Positions 8,247-15,080 of a stretch of DNA of 16,384 nucleotides are shown in pieces. Each line of letters starts with the position of its first letter. Positions within the stretch are counted from its first letter, which is position 1. Source of the DNA: an uncultured Prevotella sp. (GTDB taxonomy: Bacteria; Bacteroidota; Bacteroidia; Bacteroidales; Bacteroidaceae); assembly GCA_937901345.1 (NCBI GenBank), contig CALCHM010000114.1, positions 1-16,384 on the forward strand, read 5' to 3'. A program made the position numbers and the translations under genes. The notes under the pieces were generated by a model, which did no database searches, had not been told where the DNA came from, and was given only the letters and a program-made list of their open reading frames with translations.

Positions 8247-8828
8247 ATGAAGAAATTAGTTGTTGCTACCAATAACGCCCATAAACTAACAGAAATCCGT
8301 GCCATCGTAGGCGATGACATCGAACTGCTCACGCTTGCCGACATCAACTGTTTCGACGACATTCCTGAAACCGCCGAAACGCTTGAAGGCAACGCTCTGC
8401 AGAAGGTACGTTACATCTACGAGAAATATGGTTGTGACTGTTTTGCAGACGACACAGGTCTTGAAGTGACCGCACTCGGCGGAGAACCAGGAGTGCACAC
8501 TGCACGCTATGCTTATCCCGACCGTCACGACCCCAAGGCAAATACCGAAAAGTTGTTGCGTGAACTCGAAGGCGTGGCTGACCGCAGCGCACAGTTCCGC
8601 ACGGTTGTCGCACTCATTCTTGACGGCGAAGAACACCTCTTCGAAGGTATTGTTCGTGGAACGATTCCCACGGAAGAACGTGGTACGGAAGGGTTTGGTT
8701 ACGACCCCGTTTTTGCTCCCGAAGAATTGGGAAAAACATTTGCCGAAGTCGGTCCAGATGTAAAAAATGAGGTGAGCCATCGTGCACGCGCCGTGAAGCA
8801 ATTGGCTGCATTTTTGAAGACCTTATAA
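8247..8828 (+). CDS. rdgB: XTP/dITP pyrophosphatase (non-canonical purine NTP hydrolase)
   Basis: A Ham1/RdgB-family enzyme that hydrolyses XTP, ITP and dITP to the monophosphate and pyrophosphate, keeping deaminated purines out of DNA and RNA. It has 193 residues, the usual length. Motifs: ATNNAHK (7-13, substrate loop), ADDTGLEV (67-74, with the metal-binding and catalytic acidic residues), GEPGVHTARYA (79-89), FGYDPVF (150-156, base recognition) and SHRARA (177-182). I chose the second ATG (8247) because family members begin MKKLVVATNN; an in-frame ATG at 8235 would add MIIT. porZ starts 29 bases downstream, so the two are probably co-transcribed. Confidence 0.95.
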   Translation: MKKLVVATNNAHKLTEIRAIVGDDIELLTLADINCFDDIPETAETLEGNALQKVRYIYEKYGCDCFADDTGLEVTALGGEPGVHTARYAYPDRHDPKANTEKLLRELEGVADRSAQFRTVVALILDGEEHLFEGIVRGTIPTEERGTEGFGYDPVFAPEELGKTFAEVGPDVKNEVSHRARAVKQLAAFLKTL

Positions 8829-8857
8829 ATCTAGAAGTATTGAAGTTCACTTTTTCC

Positions 8858-11179
8858 ATGAGAATCCTTAATGCTACCCTCTGCAAAGTTGCGTTGCTCT
8901 TCCTGTTGCTGTTGCCCACATCTATCAAGGCTGCAGTTGTAGGCGAGTGGACGTATTACCTTTCCTACCACGATGCTACGCACTGCATCCCAGTGGGTTC
9001 CTCCATTTATGCGTTGTATACGGGAAATTTACTCATCTATGACACCGAAGACGGTTCTGTGACTACGCTCACAAAACTTGATGGACTCAGCGAGAAGCAC
9101 ATTGCGCTGATGCAGGATTGTCCTGCGGTGCAGAAGACGATATTGGTGTACAATAACGGAAACATCGACCTGTTACATCGTGACGGAACGATTGAGAATA
9201 TGCCGCAATACAAAAACAAGTATGGCGGCACCGCGTTGAATGACCTGACCGTTGTGGGGCACGAAGCCTATTTGGCAACGAGCGAAGGCATTGTACACAT
9301 CAACGTAAAGCAAACCGAGATTACAGGTTTTTATGACTTAAAGGTTCCCGTGTTTAGCGCAACGAAATGTGGCGATTGGCTTTTTGCGGCAACAAAAAGC
9401 GGTGTGTATAGTTGCGATATTACGGAAAATCCACTTGATCTCGCAACGTGGCATGTTTCAAGTTCCCTCGCCGCACGTCATGTGGCGACGGTGAATAACC
9501 AACTTTATCTGAATACGGAAAAGAATGGGGTTTACCATTTTGACGTGCAGACAGCAGCGGCAACACCCGTAATCAAGACTCCGCAAACCGCTTACTTCGT
9601 GGACCGCGAGGGTATCGTATTTTTCAATGCTACGTCGTTTACCGCTATTTCCACACAAACGCCAACCGTGCCTTCTCGAACCGTTACGCTTCAGGGAACC
9701 ACCAATTCCCTGTGTCGTTTTCATGATGGTACACTCTGGGTGGCGCAAGGTTTCGACGGGCTTCATGCTTACAAAGAAACAGACGGAATACTCCAAGTTG
9801 TGAGCAGCAGTATTGGAAACATGGGACCGAAACGTGACCTCTGTTACTTCTTGCGCTATGCTGGCGAGCGTCTGCTCGTTGCTGGTGGTCGACTCGACCC
9901 TTATGACCGCATACATTATCCTGGAACGGCAATGTATTACGAAAACGGGGAGTGGACAAATTTCCAAGAAGAGGGCATTGCACAACATGCAGGCGGACGT
10001 TATCAAGACCTGACTTGTATTATCCAGCATCCCAGCGATCCAACACACCATACGGCAACTGCAGCTCGCATCGGACTCTTTGACTTTAAGGAGGGCGCCT
10101 ATGAAGGATATGCTTCTCTCGACAACTCTCCCCTTGTTTCTGCCGCAGCAGACAATAAAGATTATGTGCGTACAGACGGTTTGCAGTATGACAACGAGGA
10201 AAATCTCTGGATGGTCAACAATCAGGTGGATTCGGTGATCGTTATCCGCATGAAAGACGGCAGTTGGCGCAAACTCTATTATGAACCTTTGGAGATGGCA
10301 CCCACGTTGGGCTCAACCTTGTTTGATCGCAACGGGCGTTTCTGGATCTGTTCGCGTCGCACGGTAGATTATCACAATGGTGGGCTCATGGCAATCGATT
10401 ATCAGCAGACGATTGACGACGATACTGACGATGTCTATCAATACCGCTCACACGTGACCAATCAAGACGGTACGAGTTATAAACTTGAGGGGGTGCAGAG
10501 CATTGCTGAAGATCATGACGGAAGCATCTGGGTAGGTGCCGACAACGGACTCTTCGTGATAGACCATCCGGATGATTGGTTTGCCGATGATTTCCGCATC
10601 ACTCAGGTGAAAGTGCCACGCAACGACGGTACCAACCTTGCTGACTATTTGCTTTATGGCATGCCCATCATTTCGATTGCTGTCGATGGTGCCAACCGCA
10701 AATGGGTAGGTACGTCAGGAAATGGTGTTTACCTTGTCAGTGCCAATGGTCAGGAGATATTACACCACTTTACGAGTGAAAACTCCCCCTTGCTGTCCAA
10801 CAACGTTACAAGCATCGCCATACATCCGCGTACCGGTGAAGTTATGATGGGAACGGACGGTGGACTCGTCTCTTATCAGAGTGACGCAACAATTCCCTCT
10901 GAAAACCTAACGGAAGCAACCGTCAAGATATATCCCAATCCCGTTCGACCAGAGTATCATGGCGACGTAACTATTACGGGACTTACCGCTGATGCTGATA
11001 TTAAGATTGTGACTTCTGGCGGACAACTCGTAGCTGCGGGGACTTCTGTGGGAGGAACTTGGCAATGGGACGGTCGCACCTTTAGCGGAGGTTACGCAGG
11101 TTCTGGAGTGTACTATGTTTTGATGGCTACGGCAGATGGTGGAACTGCAGTGGCAGGTATGCTCACGGTGGTGAGATAA
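8858..11179 (+). CDS. porZ: PorZ, type IX secretion system attachment-complex protein
   Basis: PorZ is part of the outer-membrane PorU-PorV-PorQ-PorZ complex. It presents anionic LPS to the sortase PorU, which attaches secreted cargo. This protein has 773 residues, close to known PorZ. A signal peptide (hydrophobic core about 9-20, cleavage near SIKA, 22-25) is followed by GEWTYYLSY (29-37), typical of the PorZ N-terminal propeller. Two-component-regulator-type beta-propeller repeats follow, with W-V/I-G-T/A-x-N/G-G-L patterns such as WVGADNGLFVI and WVGTSGNGVYLV. The last 87 residues (687-773) form a type A C-terminal domain opening with KIYPNPV; in PorZ this domain is kept rather than cleaved. 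I chose the ATG at 8858 over an in-frame TTG at 8840 because the signal peptide then has normal length. It is followed by a strong terminator. Confidence 0.9.
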   Translation: MRILNATLCKVALLFLLLLPTSIKAAVVGEWTYYLSYHDATHCIPVGSSIYALYTGNLLIYDTEDGSVTTLTKLDGLSEKHIALMQDCPAVQKTILVYNNGNIDLLHRDGTIENMPQYKNKYGGTALNDLTVVGHEAYLATSEGIVHINVKQTEITGFYDLKVPVFSATKCGDWLFAATKSGVYSCDITENPLDLATWHVSSSLAARHVATVNNQLYLNTEKNGVYHFDVQTAAATPVIKTPQTAYFVDREGIVFFNATSFTAISTQTPTVPSRTVTLQGTTNSLCRFHDGTLWVAQGFDGLHAYKETDGILQVVSSSIGNMGPKRDLCYFLRYAGERLLVAGGRLDPYDRIHYPGTAMYYENGEWTNFQEEGIAQHAGGRYQDLTCIIQHPSDPTHHTATAARIGLFDFKEGAYEGYASLDNSPLVSAAADNKDYVRTDGLQYDNEENLWMVNNQVDSVIVIRMKDGSWRKLYYEPLEMAPTLGSTLFDRNGRFWICSRRTVDYHNGGLMAIDYQQTIDDDTDDVYQYRSHVTNQDGTSYKLEGVQSIAEDHDGSIWVGADNGLFVIDHPDDWFADDFRITQVKVPRNDGTNLADYLLYGMPIISIAVDGANRKWVGTSGNGVYLVSANGQEILHHFTSENSPLLSNNVTSIAIHPRTGEVMMGTDGGLVSYQSDATIPSENLTEATVKIYPNPVRPEYHGDVTITGLTADADIKIVTSGGQLVAAGTSVGGTWQWDGRTFSGGYAGSGVYYVLMATADGGTAVAGMLTVVR

Positions 11180-11219
11180 ATCCTTTCGACAGTGTGGTGC
11201 TACGAATACTGAGCACAGA

Positions 11220-11272
11220 AAATCCGACAAGTGGTTGCTGCATAGAGCAATTACTTGTCGGATTTCTTTGTT
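11220..11272 (+). terminator. strong terminator after porZ
   Basis: AAATCCGACAAGT (11220-11232) pairs perfectly with ACTTGTCGGATTT (11253-11265). Inside it, two G-U pairs and TTGCT/AGCAA extend the helix to about 20 bp around a 6-base loop (GCATAG). The downstream sequence CTTTGTT is a weak T-tract, but the stem is very stable. It ends the rdgB-porZ transcript. Confidence 0.88.
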
Positions 11273-11580
11273 CCCGAGTGGTGAAGTATAAAAATCGCAC
11301 GCTGTATGCTTAGGGCAGCACCATGCTACCTATCTCAACCTGCTAAAATATGCCGCGAACACGCAAAAGGGGTGCTACAAAAACAGATGAGATAGAACGA
11401 ATTTGCTTGCAGGGGGTAAAATCAAAATTGTAGGGAACCCTTCCGTATCTCAGGACTGCAAATTGCTTCACAAATTTATCACAGCGAGGGTTGTTTGATA
11501 AATTTCGGAGGAATTTGGGGCGCTGCACATGGGGTTGGTGTGAAACACGACCTGCTTTCTTGTATCCAGCAAAGCGGTAG
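11273..11580. other. non-coding stretch between convergent genes, with an inverted repeat
   Basis: No gene is supported here. The short minus-strand frames (for example 11343-11528) have no ribosome binding site or family pattern. A perfect 10-bp inverted repeat, AAATTTATCA (11472-11481) and TGATAAATTT (11496-11505) with a 14-base spacer, is the main structure. Several G-runs (GGGGG near 11412, GGGG near 11519 and 11531) lie around it. The stretch has the look of a dispersed intergenic element, but no second copy is in this window. Confidence 0.5.
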
Positions 11581-11640
11581 TCGAAGCGCGTTTGAATAGG
11601 GTTCGAACACGGTTCGAATGGTGTACGAAAGCATTGGAAT
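11581..11640. repeat. 11-bp phased repeat with GAA core
   Basis: Five consecutive 11-bp units start at 11581, 11592, 11603, 11614 and 11625: TCGAAGCGCGT, TTGAATAGGGT, TCGAACACGGT, TCGAATGGTGT and ACGAAAGCATT. A sixth GAA follows at 11637, one base out of phase. The GAA sits at the same position in each unit and TTCGAA occurs twice. The spacing is about one helical turn, so each core faces the same side of the DNA. It lies just downstream of the terminator of the minus-strand cluster. Confidence 0.75.
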
Positions 11641-11685
11641 GCAACAAAAGAGGATGTGCCAAAGTAGATTTTGACACATCCTCTT
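11641..11685 (-). terminator. terminator of the minus-strand glycosyltransferase/lipoprotein cluster
   Basis: AAGAGGATGTG (11648-11658) and CACATCCTCTT (11675-11685) form a perfect 11-bp stem, with a further CAAA/TTTG pairing inside. Read on the minus strand the stem is followed by TTTGTTGC, a short T-tract; read on the plus strand it is followed by GTTCTT. It lies about 40 bases after the end of the transglutaminase-like gene and probably terminates it. It could act in both directions. Confidence 0.85.
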
Positions 11686-11723
11686 GTTCTTCAGAGTCTA
11701 TTTCGTTTATGGAAAAATCGTAA

Positions 11724-12953
11724 TTACATGGTGATTTCAGGAATACAAGTCAAGTCGCCACGTATGATTTCAAATTCGGGGTGTACATTGTAAAATGCCT
11801 TTGGTGCGACTTCTGTATCTTCAGGAACGTATGCGCGGCGCAATTTCGGACAGTTTTCTACGGCGTAATCTTCCATCTTCTTGGTGCCCGGAGCGATGAT
11901 GAGTTCCTCCATGCCCGTTACGTTATAAATATAGTTCTTGCCCATCGTTGCGATAGGGAGCAACTCCACAATAGGCATTGCGCTGGGAATGTAGATCAAC
12001 TGTGAGTTGTTCTTTCTGTAAACAACACCGCAGTGGGTCTTGAGGCGCGTGTTCTTTTCATCGATATGTACGCGCTCAACGTTGGGAGCATAATGGTTCA
12101 AACCGATGAACTCTTCGCCAAGACTTTCAATATTTGTACCCAAGCAGATTTCGCGTACGTTGGCAGGAAGTAAACTGTCGGGACTGAAACTTGTGATGCG
12201 AATACCTTCGTGGCTGTAAGGAACGACAAACATATCGTCAGCCTGGCGCACACGTGCTAAGTTGAAACGCTTGTCAGAGAAACGATATACCGACTCTGCT
12301 GAGGGGAAAATATCGATGTCGATAGATTGCGGAACGAGGTGTTCGTAAGTTTTTGTTTGACCAATATTGTAACGACCATTGTTTGTGGGGTCGCTTACCC
12401 ACCACTTGTTGGCATAATACACATAGTTCCAAGCATGTCCGCCAAGAGGTTCGAGGAAACCATTGATATTTACCACAGGTATGCCCTGAGAATGGAGCAT
12501 GACGTTGAGTAAATTGGCATAACCCTGACAAACGGCATGGCGATTTTGGAACACAGCGTAAGGATCGTTATCTCCCCATTCGTAGCGCACATTGGCAACA
12601 ACCCAGTTAAAGATTGTTTTGTAGATGTCGGCTTCAGATGTGATGTCAGCCACAAGGTTGTCGGTAAACGTTTTAATCTCTTGATACTGCGCATCCGTGA
12701 TTTTGAAGGAAGCAAATCCATTGTCAATACTGGGACCCACCTTTTCGAGAAGGTCTTTCACCGCCTGAATAGAAGACGTTTGACTGAGATTCTTAGAGCT
12801 GTCCTTCTCGGGGAAGTAAGGAGTGGCACCGAAGGGCACGTTCACACCGGGAAGTTCTTTTTCACGCGACATGAGGGTGTCATCTTCGCTAGTACATGAC
12901 GCAAAAATACCGCTACTCAAACAGAGCGGAAGGAGGTAGTAATAAAATTTCAT
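11724..12953 (-). CDS. lipoprotein with transglutaminase-like and BspA-type leucine-rich repeat domains
   Basis: A 409-residue predicted lipoprotein. The signal peptide ends in the lipobox FASC, with Cys20 as the lipidation site, followed by TSEDD. A transglutaminase-like domain spans about 85-195 with the triad Cys142 (HAVCQGYANL), His173 (GGHAWNYV) and Asp188 (WWVSDPTNN). The C-terminal part (about 245-400) has BspA-type LRR_5 units such as VREICLGTNIESLGEEFIG, MEELIIAPGTKKMEDYAVENC and LRRAYVPEDTEVAPKAFYN. All catalytic residues are present, so peptidase or amidase-type activity on a surface or periplasmic substrate is plausible; the substrate is unknown. It is the last gene of a minus-strand cluster, 62 bases after a glycosyltransferase, and is followed by a terminator. 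DPYAVFQNRHAVCQGYA is typical of bacterial transglutaminase-like proteins. Confidence 0.88.
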   Translation of the reverse strand: MKFYYYLLPLCLSSGIFASCTSEDDTLMSREKELPGVNVPFGATPYFPEKDSSKNLSQTSSIQAVKDLLEKVGPSIDNGFASFKITDAQYQEIKTFTDNLVADITSEADIYKTIFNWVVANVRYEWGDNDPYAVFQNRHAVCQGYANLLNVMLHSQGIPVVNINGFLEPLGGHAWNYVYYANKWWVSDPTNNGRYNIGQTKTYEHLVPQSIDIDIFPSAESVYRFSDKRFNLARVRQADDMFVVPYSHEGIRITSFSPDSLLPANVREICLGTNIESLGEEFIGLNHYAPNVERVHIDEKNTRLKTHCGVVYRKNNSQLIYIPSAMPIVELLPIATMGKNYIYNVTGMEELIIAPGTKKMEDYAVENCPKLRRAYVPEDTEVAPKAFYNVHPEFEIIRGDLTCIPEITM

Positions 12954-13015
12954 AGACTTTTGTTTGATGTTATTAATCGTTTGAACTTTCTAAGTAAGAA
13001 GGTGTAAGTGTATTT

Positions 13016-13972
13016 TCATCGCAGAAGCATTATGGCAATGCGCCATGCACCGCGTCCACCATTTGCTGTGTATGTTTGAAGCGCCCAACCGAGTGTTCGC
13101 GTAAGTGCGGAAAGTTTGCAATCCTTGGCAACCTGTTGAGCGTGCGTTTCCAACCATAGCGTTCCAGGGGAGTTGCGTTCTGCCTTAAGTTTCCCTGCCA
13201 GAATACACAAGCGATAGAAGAGTGCCGTGCGACTATTTGACGTAACCACGCCAGTTTTAGGAGTTAGAATCTGCTGGATGATGCGTGGGAGCGCGGTTTG
13301 TATGCTTGGCAAAGTGGCGCTGAGCGAGGGACCTGTGAGACTATCGTCATGCTGGTAGATGCGGTGGAAGGTGCGGTTGACTTTAATAAATTCCGAACTG
13401 TGTTGTAGCATGCGGATGCCCAGTTCGTAGTCATCCCAAAATAAAAGTTGGGCATTCCAACCACCAATGCGCTTGATGAACGCGGTCTTTGCTATAAAAG
13501 ACTGTGTAGAAAGCGCTCCAGAGAGAATTTGAGTGTGCAATGAAAGCGTATCTAGTCCGCCACGTTCGATGGCTGCACCATTCTTTAATATCATGCGAGA
13601 GCGTGCCACAACAAAATCGGCATCCGGGCGTTGCTGCCATTCCGTCATAAGCGAAGCAATGAAGTCGGCAGACATTTCATCATCAGAATCAAAGAAACTG
13701 ACGATATCGCCTTTCGCTTGGCGTAAACCTTGATTGCGTGCTGCCGCTGCTCCTGGGGTGGATTCACGAAAGACGCATATTTTAAAGTCAGTTTCCTGGT
13801 TCTCGTTAGCGATACTACGACATACGTCATATGAATTGTCTGCAGAACAATTGTCCACGAAGATTACTTCTATGGGGCGATAGGTCTGTGCCTTTAACGA
13901 GGCAAATAGGCGTGGAAGCGTGTGGGCGCGATTGTAAACGGGTATGACTATTGTCACCAAACTGTTTGTCAT
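13016..13972 (-). CDS. family 2 glycosyltransferase
   Basis: A 318-residue GT-A-fold glycosyltransferase of family 2. The nucleotide-binding start VTIVIPVYNRAHTLPRLFASL (6-26) is standard. VIFVDNCSADNS follows at 37-47, GAAAARNQGL at 74-83, the metal-binding DxD-type motif FFDSDDE at 93-99, and the probable catalytic acidic residues in WDDYELG (179-185). The C-terminal part after about 240 is helical, without an obvious membrane segment. It transfers a sugar from a nucleotide-sugar, probably in the cytoplasm during assembly of a surface glycan; donor and acceptor cannot be read from the sequence. It starts 3 bases after the stop of the upstream glycosyltransferase-like gene, so the two are translated from one transcript. 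Confidence 0.92.
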   Translation of the reverse strand: MTNSLVTIVIPVYNRAHTLPRLFASLKAQTYRPIEVIFVDNCSADNSYDVCRSIANENQETDFKICVFRESTPGAAAARNQGLRQAKGDIVSFFDSDDEMSADFIASLMTEWQQRPDADFVVARSRMILKNGAAIERGGLDTLSLHTQILSGALSTQSFIAKTAFIKRIGGWNAQLLFWDDYELGIRMLQHSSEFIKVNRTFHRIYQHDDSLTGPSLSATLPSIQTALPRIIQQILTPKTGVVTSNSRTALFYRLCILAGKLKAERNSPGTLWLETHAQQVAKDCKLSALTRTLGWALQTYTANGGRGAWRIAIMLLR

Positions 13973-13975
13973 CTT

Positions 13976-14788
13976 TTACCTCCCTGTTTTCATTATAGAT
14001 ATAATTCCTCTTGCCGTATTCGTGAGCAGTGTGGTGAGTCTTGCTTCTTTAACCCTGTGTGCCACAACTACCGACTCCTTCAAGCAACGCAACCAAGCAG
14101 ACAGTCCGTAAATGTAGTAAAGCACTGCTCCCTTGGCGCGTTGAACTTTAGGATTGGTAGCAAAACCACAACCGCCTTGAGGAAGGGTGACTGTCTGAAC
14201 GATGGGTAAGGGAATGTATAAAATGGTCTTGCCAAATTTGCGATGGAGCGTGTTGAGCCACACTTCTTCTTCACCGCAAACAAAAAGGTCAGATCCGATT
14301 CCAAAACGCAGATCAAATGGAATGCCCTTGACACGTTCGCGCTTGAACGTAATTTCAATAGACATGGGTGAATATCCCTTGGGGCAATTGTGATAATTGA
14401 AACTATGGAGTGGATAGTCTTTCAATAAGTTTGCTGCAGGTCCCTTTGCTTGAAAGAGAAGTACGTCCGCTTCCGGATGCGCCGCATGTTCCGCTTCAAT
14501 GCGTTGCAAGTCATTCAAAGAGTATCTCACGTCATCGTCAGCAAGCACACAGATATCTGCAGTAGCAATTGCGATGGCATTGTTACGGTTGGCAGAAAGA
14601 CCGCGTCCCGCAATGGCACTGAAAACAACATCTTCACGTTTCTTTATCACCTCCGGCACCTGGTCGAGATAACATGGTTCAGAATACTGCATGGAAACAA
14701 CGTATGCAATCCCCTCTGCTGGGGGCAGAAGGATGTTGGGAACGTTGCGTACGCCCGAATCGTAGGTACAGATGAGAATTTGAATCAT
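13976..14788 (-). CDS. glycosyltransferase family 2-like protein
   Basis: A 270-residue protein with a GT-A-like core. It begins MIQILICTYDSGVRNVPNIL; GRGLSANRNNAIAIA (61-75) resembles the segment before the DxD in family 2 enzymes; the metal-binding motif is ADDDV (83-87); and GEEEVWL (172-178) supplies a probable catalytic acidic residue. It is shorter than a standard family 2 enzyme and its N-terminal nucleotide-binding region is unusual, so it is a diverged member. The basic, partly hydrophobic C-terminus (about 220-260) may attach to the membrane. It is the first gene of the minus-strand cluster, with the second glycosyltransferase after 3 bases. The likely role is surface glycan synthesis, with no specific product inferable. 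Confidence 0.85.
   Translation of the reverse strand: MIQILICTYDSGVRNVPNILLPPAEGIAYVVSMQYSEPCYLDQVPEVIKKREDVVFSAIAGRGLSANRNNAIAIATADICVLADDDVRYSLNDLQRIEAEHAAHPEADVLLFQAKGPAANLLKDYPLHSFNYHNCPKGYSPMSIEITFKRERVKGIPFDLRFGIGSDLFVCGEEEVWLNTLHRKFGKTILYIPLPIVQTVTLPQGGCGFATNPKVQRAKGAVLYYIYGLSAWLRCLKESVVVAHRVKEARLTTLLTNTARGIISIMKTGR
13979..13984 (-). promoter_or_regulatory. strong Shine-Dalgarno site overlapping the upstream gene's end
   Basis: On the minus strand GGGAGG (13984-13979) is the end of the upstream gene's coding sequence; its TAA follows immediately and the ATG at 13972 comes 6 bases after the site. Such a strong site is uncommon in Bacteroidetes and supports both the start choice at 13972 and coupled translation. 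Confidence 0.7.
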
Positions 14789-14803
14789 AGATGTTGGTTA
14801 AGT

Positions 14804-14856
14804 GCATAGCGTTTGCAACGACTTGTGGCGTATGGAATACAGCATAGTGTTGCAAC
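14804..14856. repeat. imperfect direct repeat in the divergent intergenic region
   Basis: GCATAGCGTTTGCAACG (14804-14820) recurs as GCATAGTGTTGCAACG (14842-14857), 38 bases apart, with one substitution and one deletion. It lies 16 bases before the start of the first minus-strand glycosyltransferase, within its likely leader or promoter. It could be a pair of regulator sites or a small duplication. Confidence 0.5.
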
Positions 14857-15005
14857 GTATGGTGCTCCTGAAGTCGAGAATATCGAAAAATGCAAGAGAA
14901 ATCACTCCACGGAGTGGCAATATTCGTAAAAAAAAATGAAATGAACAAATGAGGTTCCTTTTTAAAACCCAAAATAGCAATATGAATAGAAAAAGTCGAG
15001 GAAAC

Positions 15006-15038
15006 TTTCGCCATGTTAACATTTATTGTGTAACTTTG
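15006..15038 (+). promoter_or_regulatory. Bacteroidetes-type promoter for the GH109-like gene
   Basis: The -7 element TAACTTTG (15031-15038) is a perfect TAnnTTTG match, with a weak -33 region (CTTTCG, about 15005-15010) about 20 bases upstream. Transcription would begin near 15045, leaving a short A/T-rich leader of about 36 bases before the ATG at 15081. The extended TAACTTTGCCG matches the promoter at 1423. Confidence 0.75.
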
Positions 15039-15080
15039 CCGTGGATTATTTTAACACTTTAAACCAAAAATCAAATTATT

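Noticed and set aside
8840..8857. TTG at 8840 as the porZ start
   Set aside because: The in-frame ATG at 8858 gives a signal peptide of normal length and leaves a longer gap after rdgB.
11343..11528. A 61-residue minus-strand frame as a small gene
   Set aside because: No ribosome binding site, Cys/Arg-rich chance-like composition, and it overlaps the inverted repeat between two terminators.
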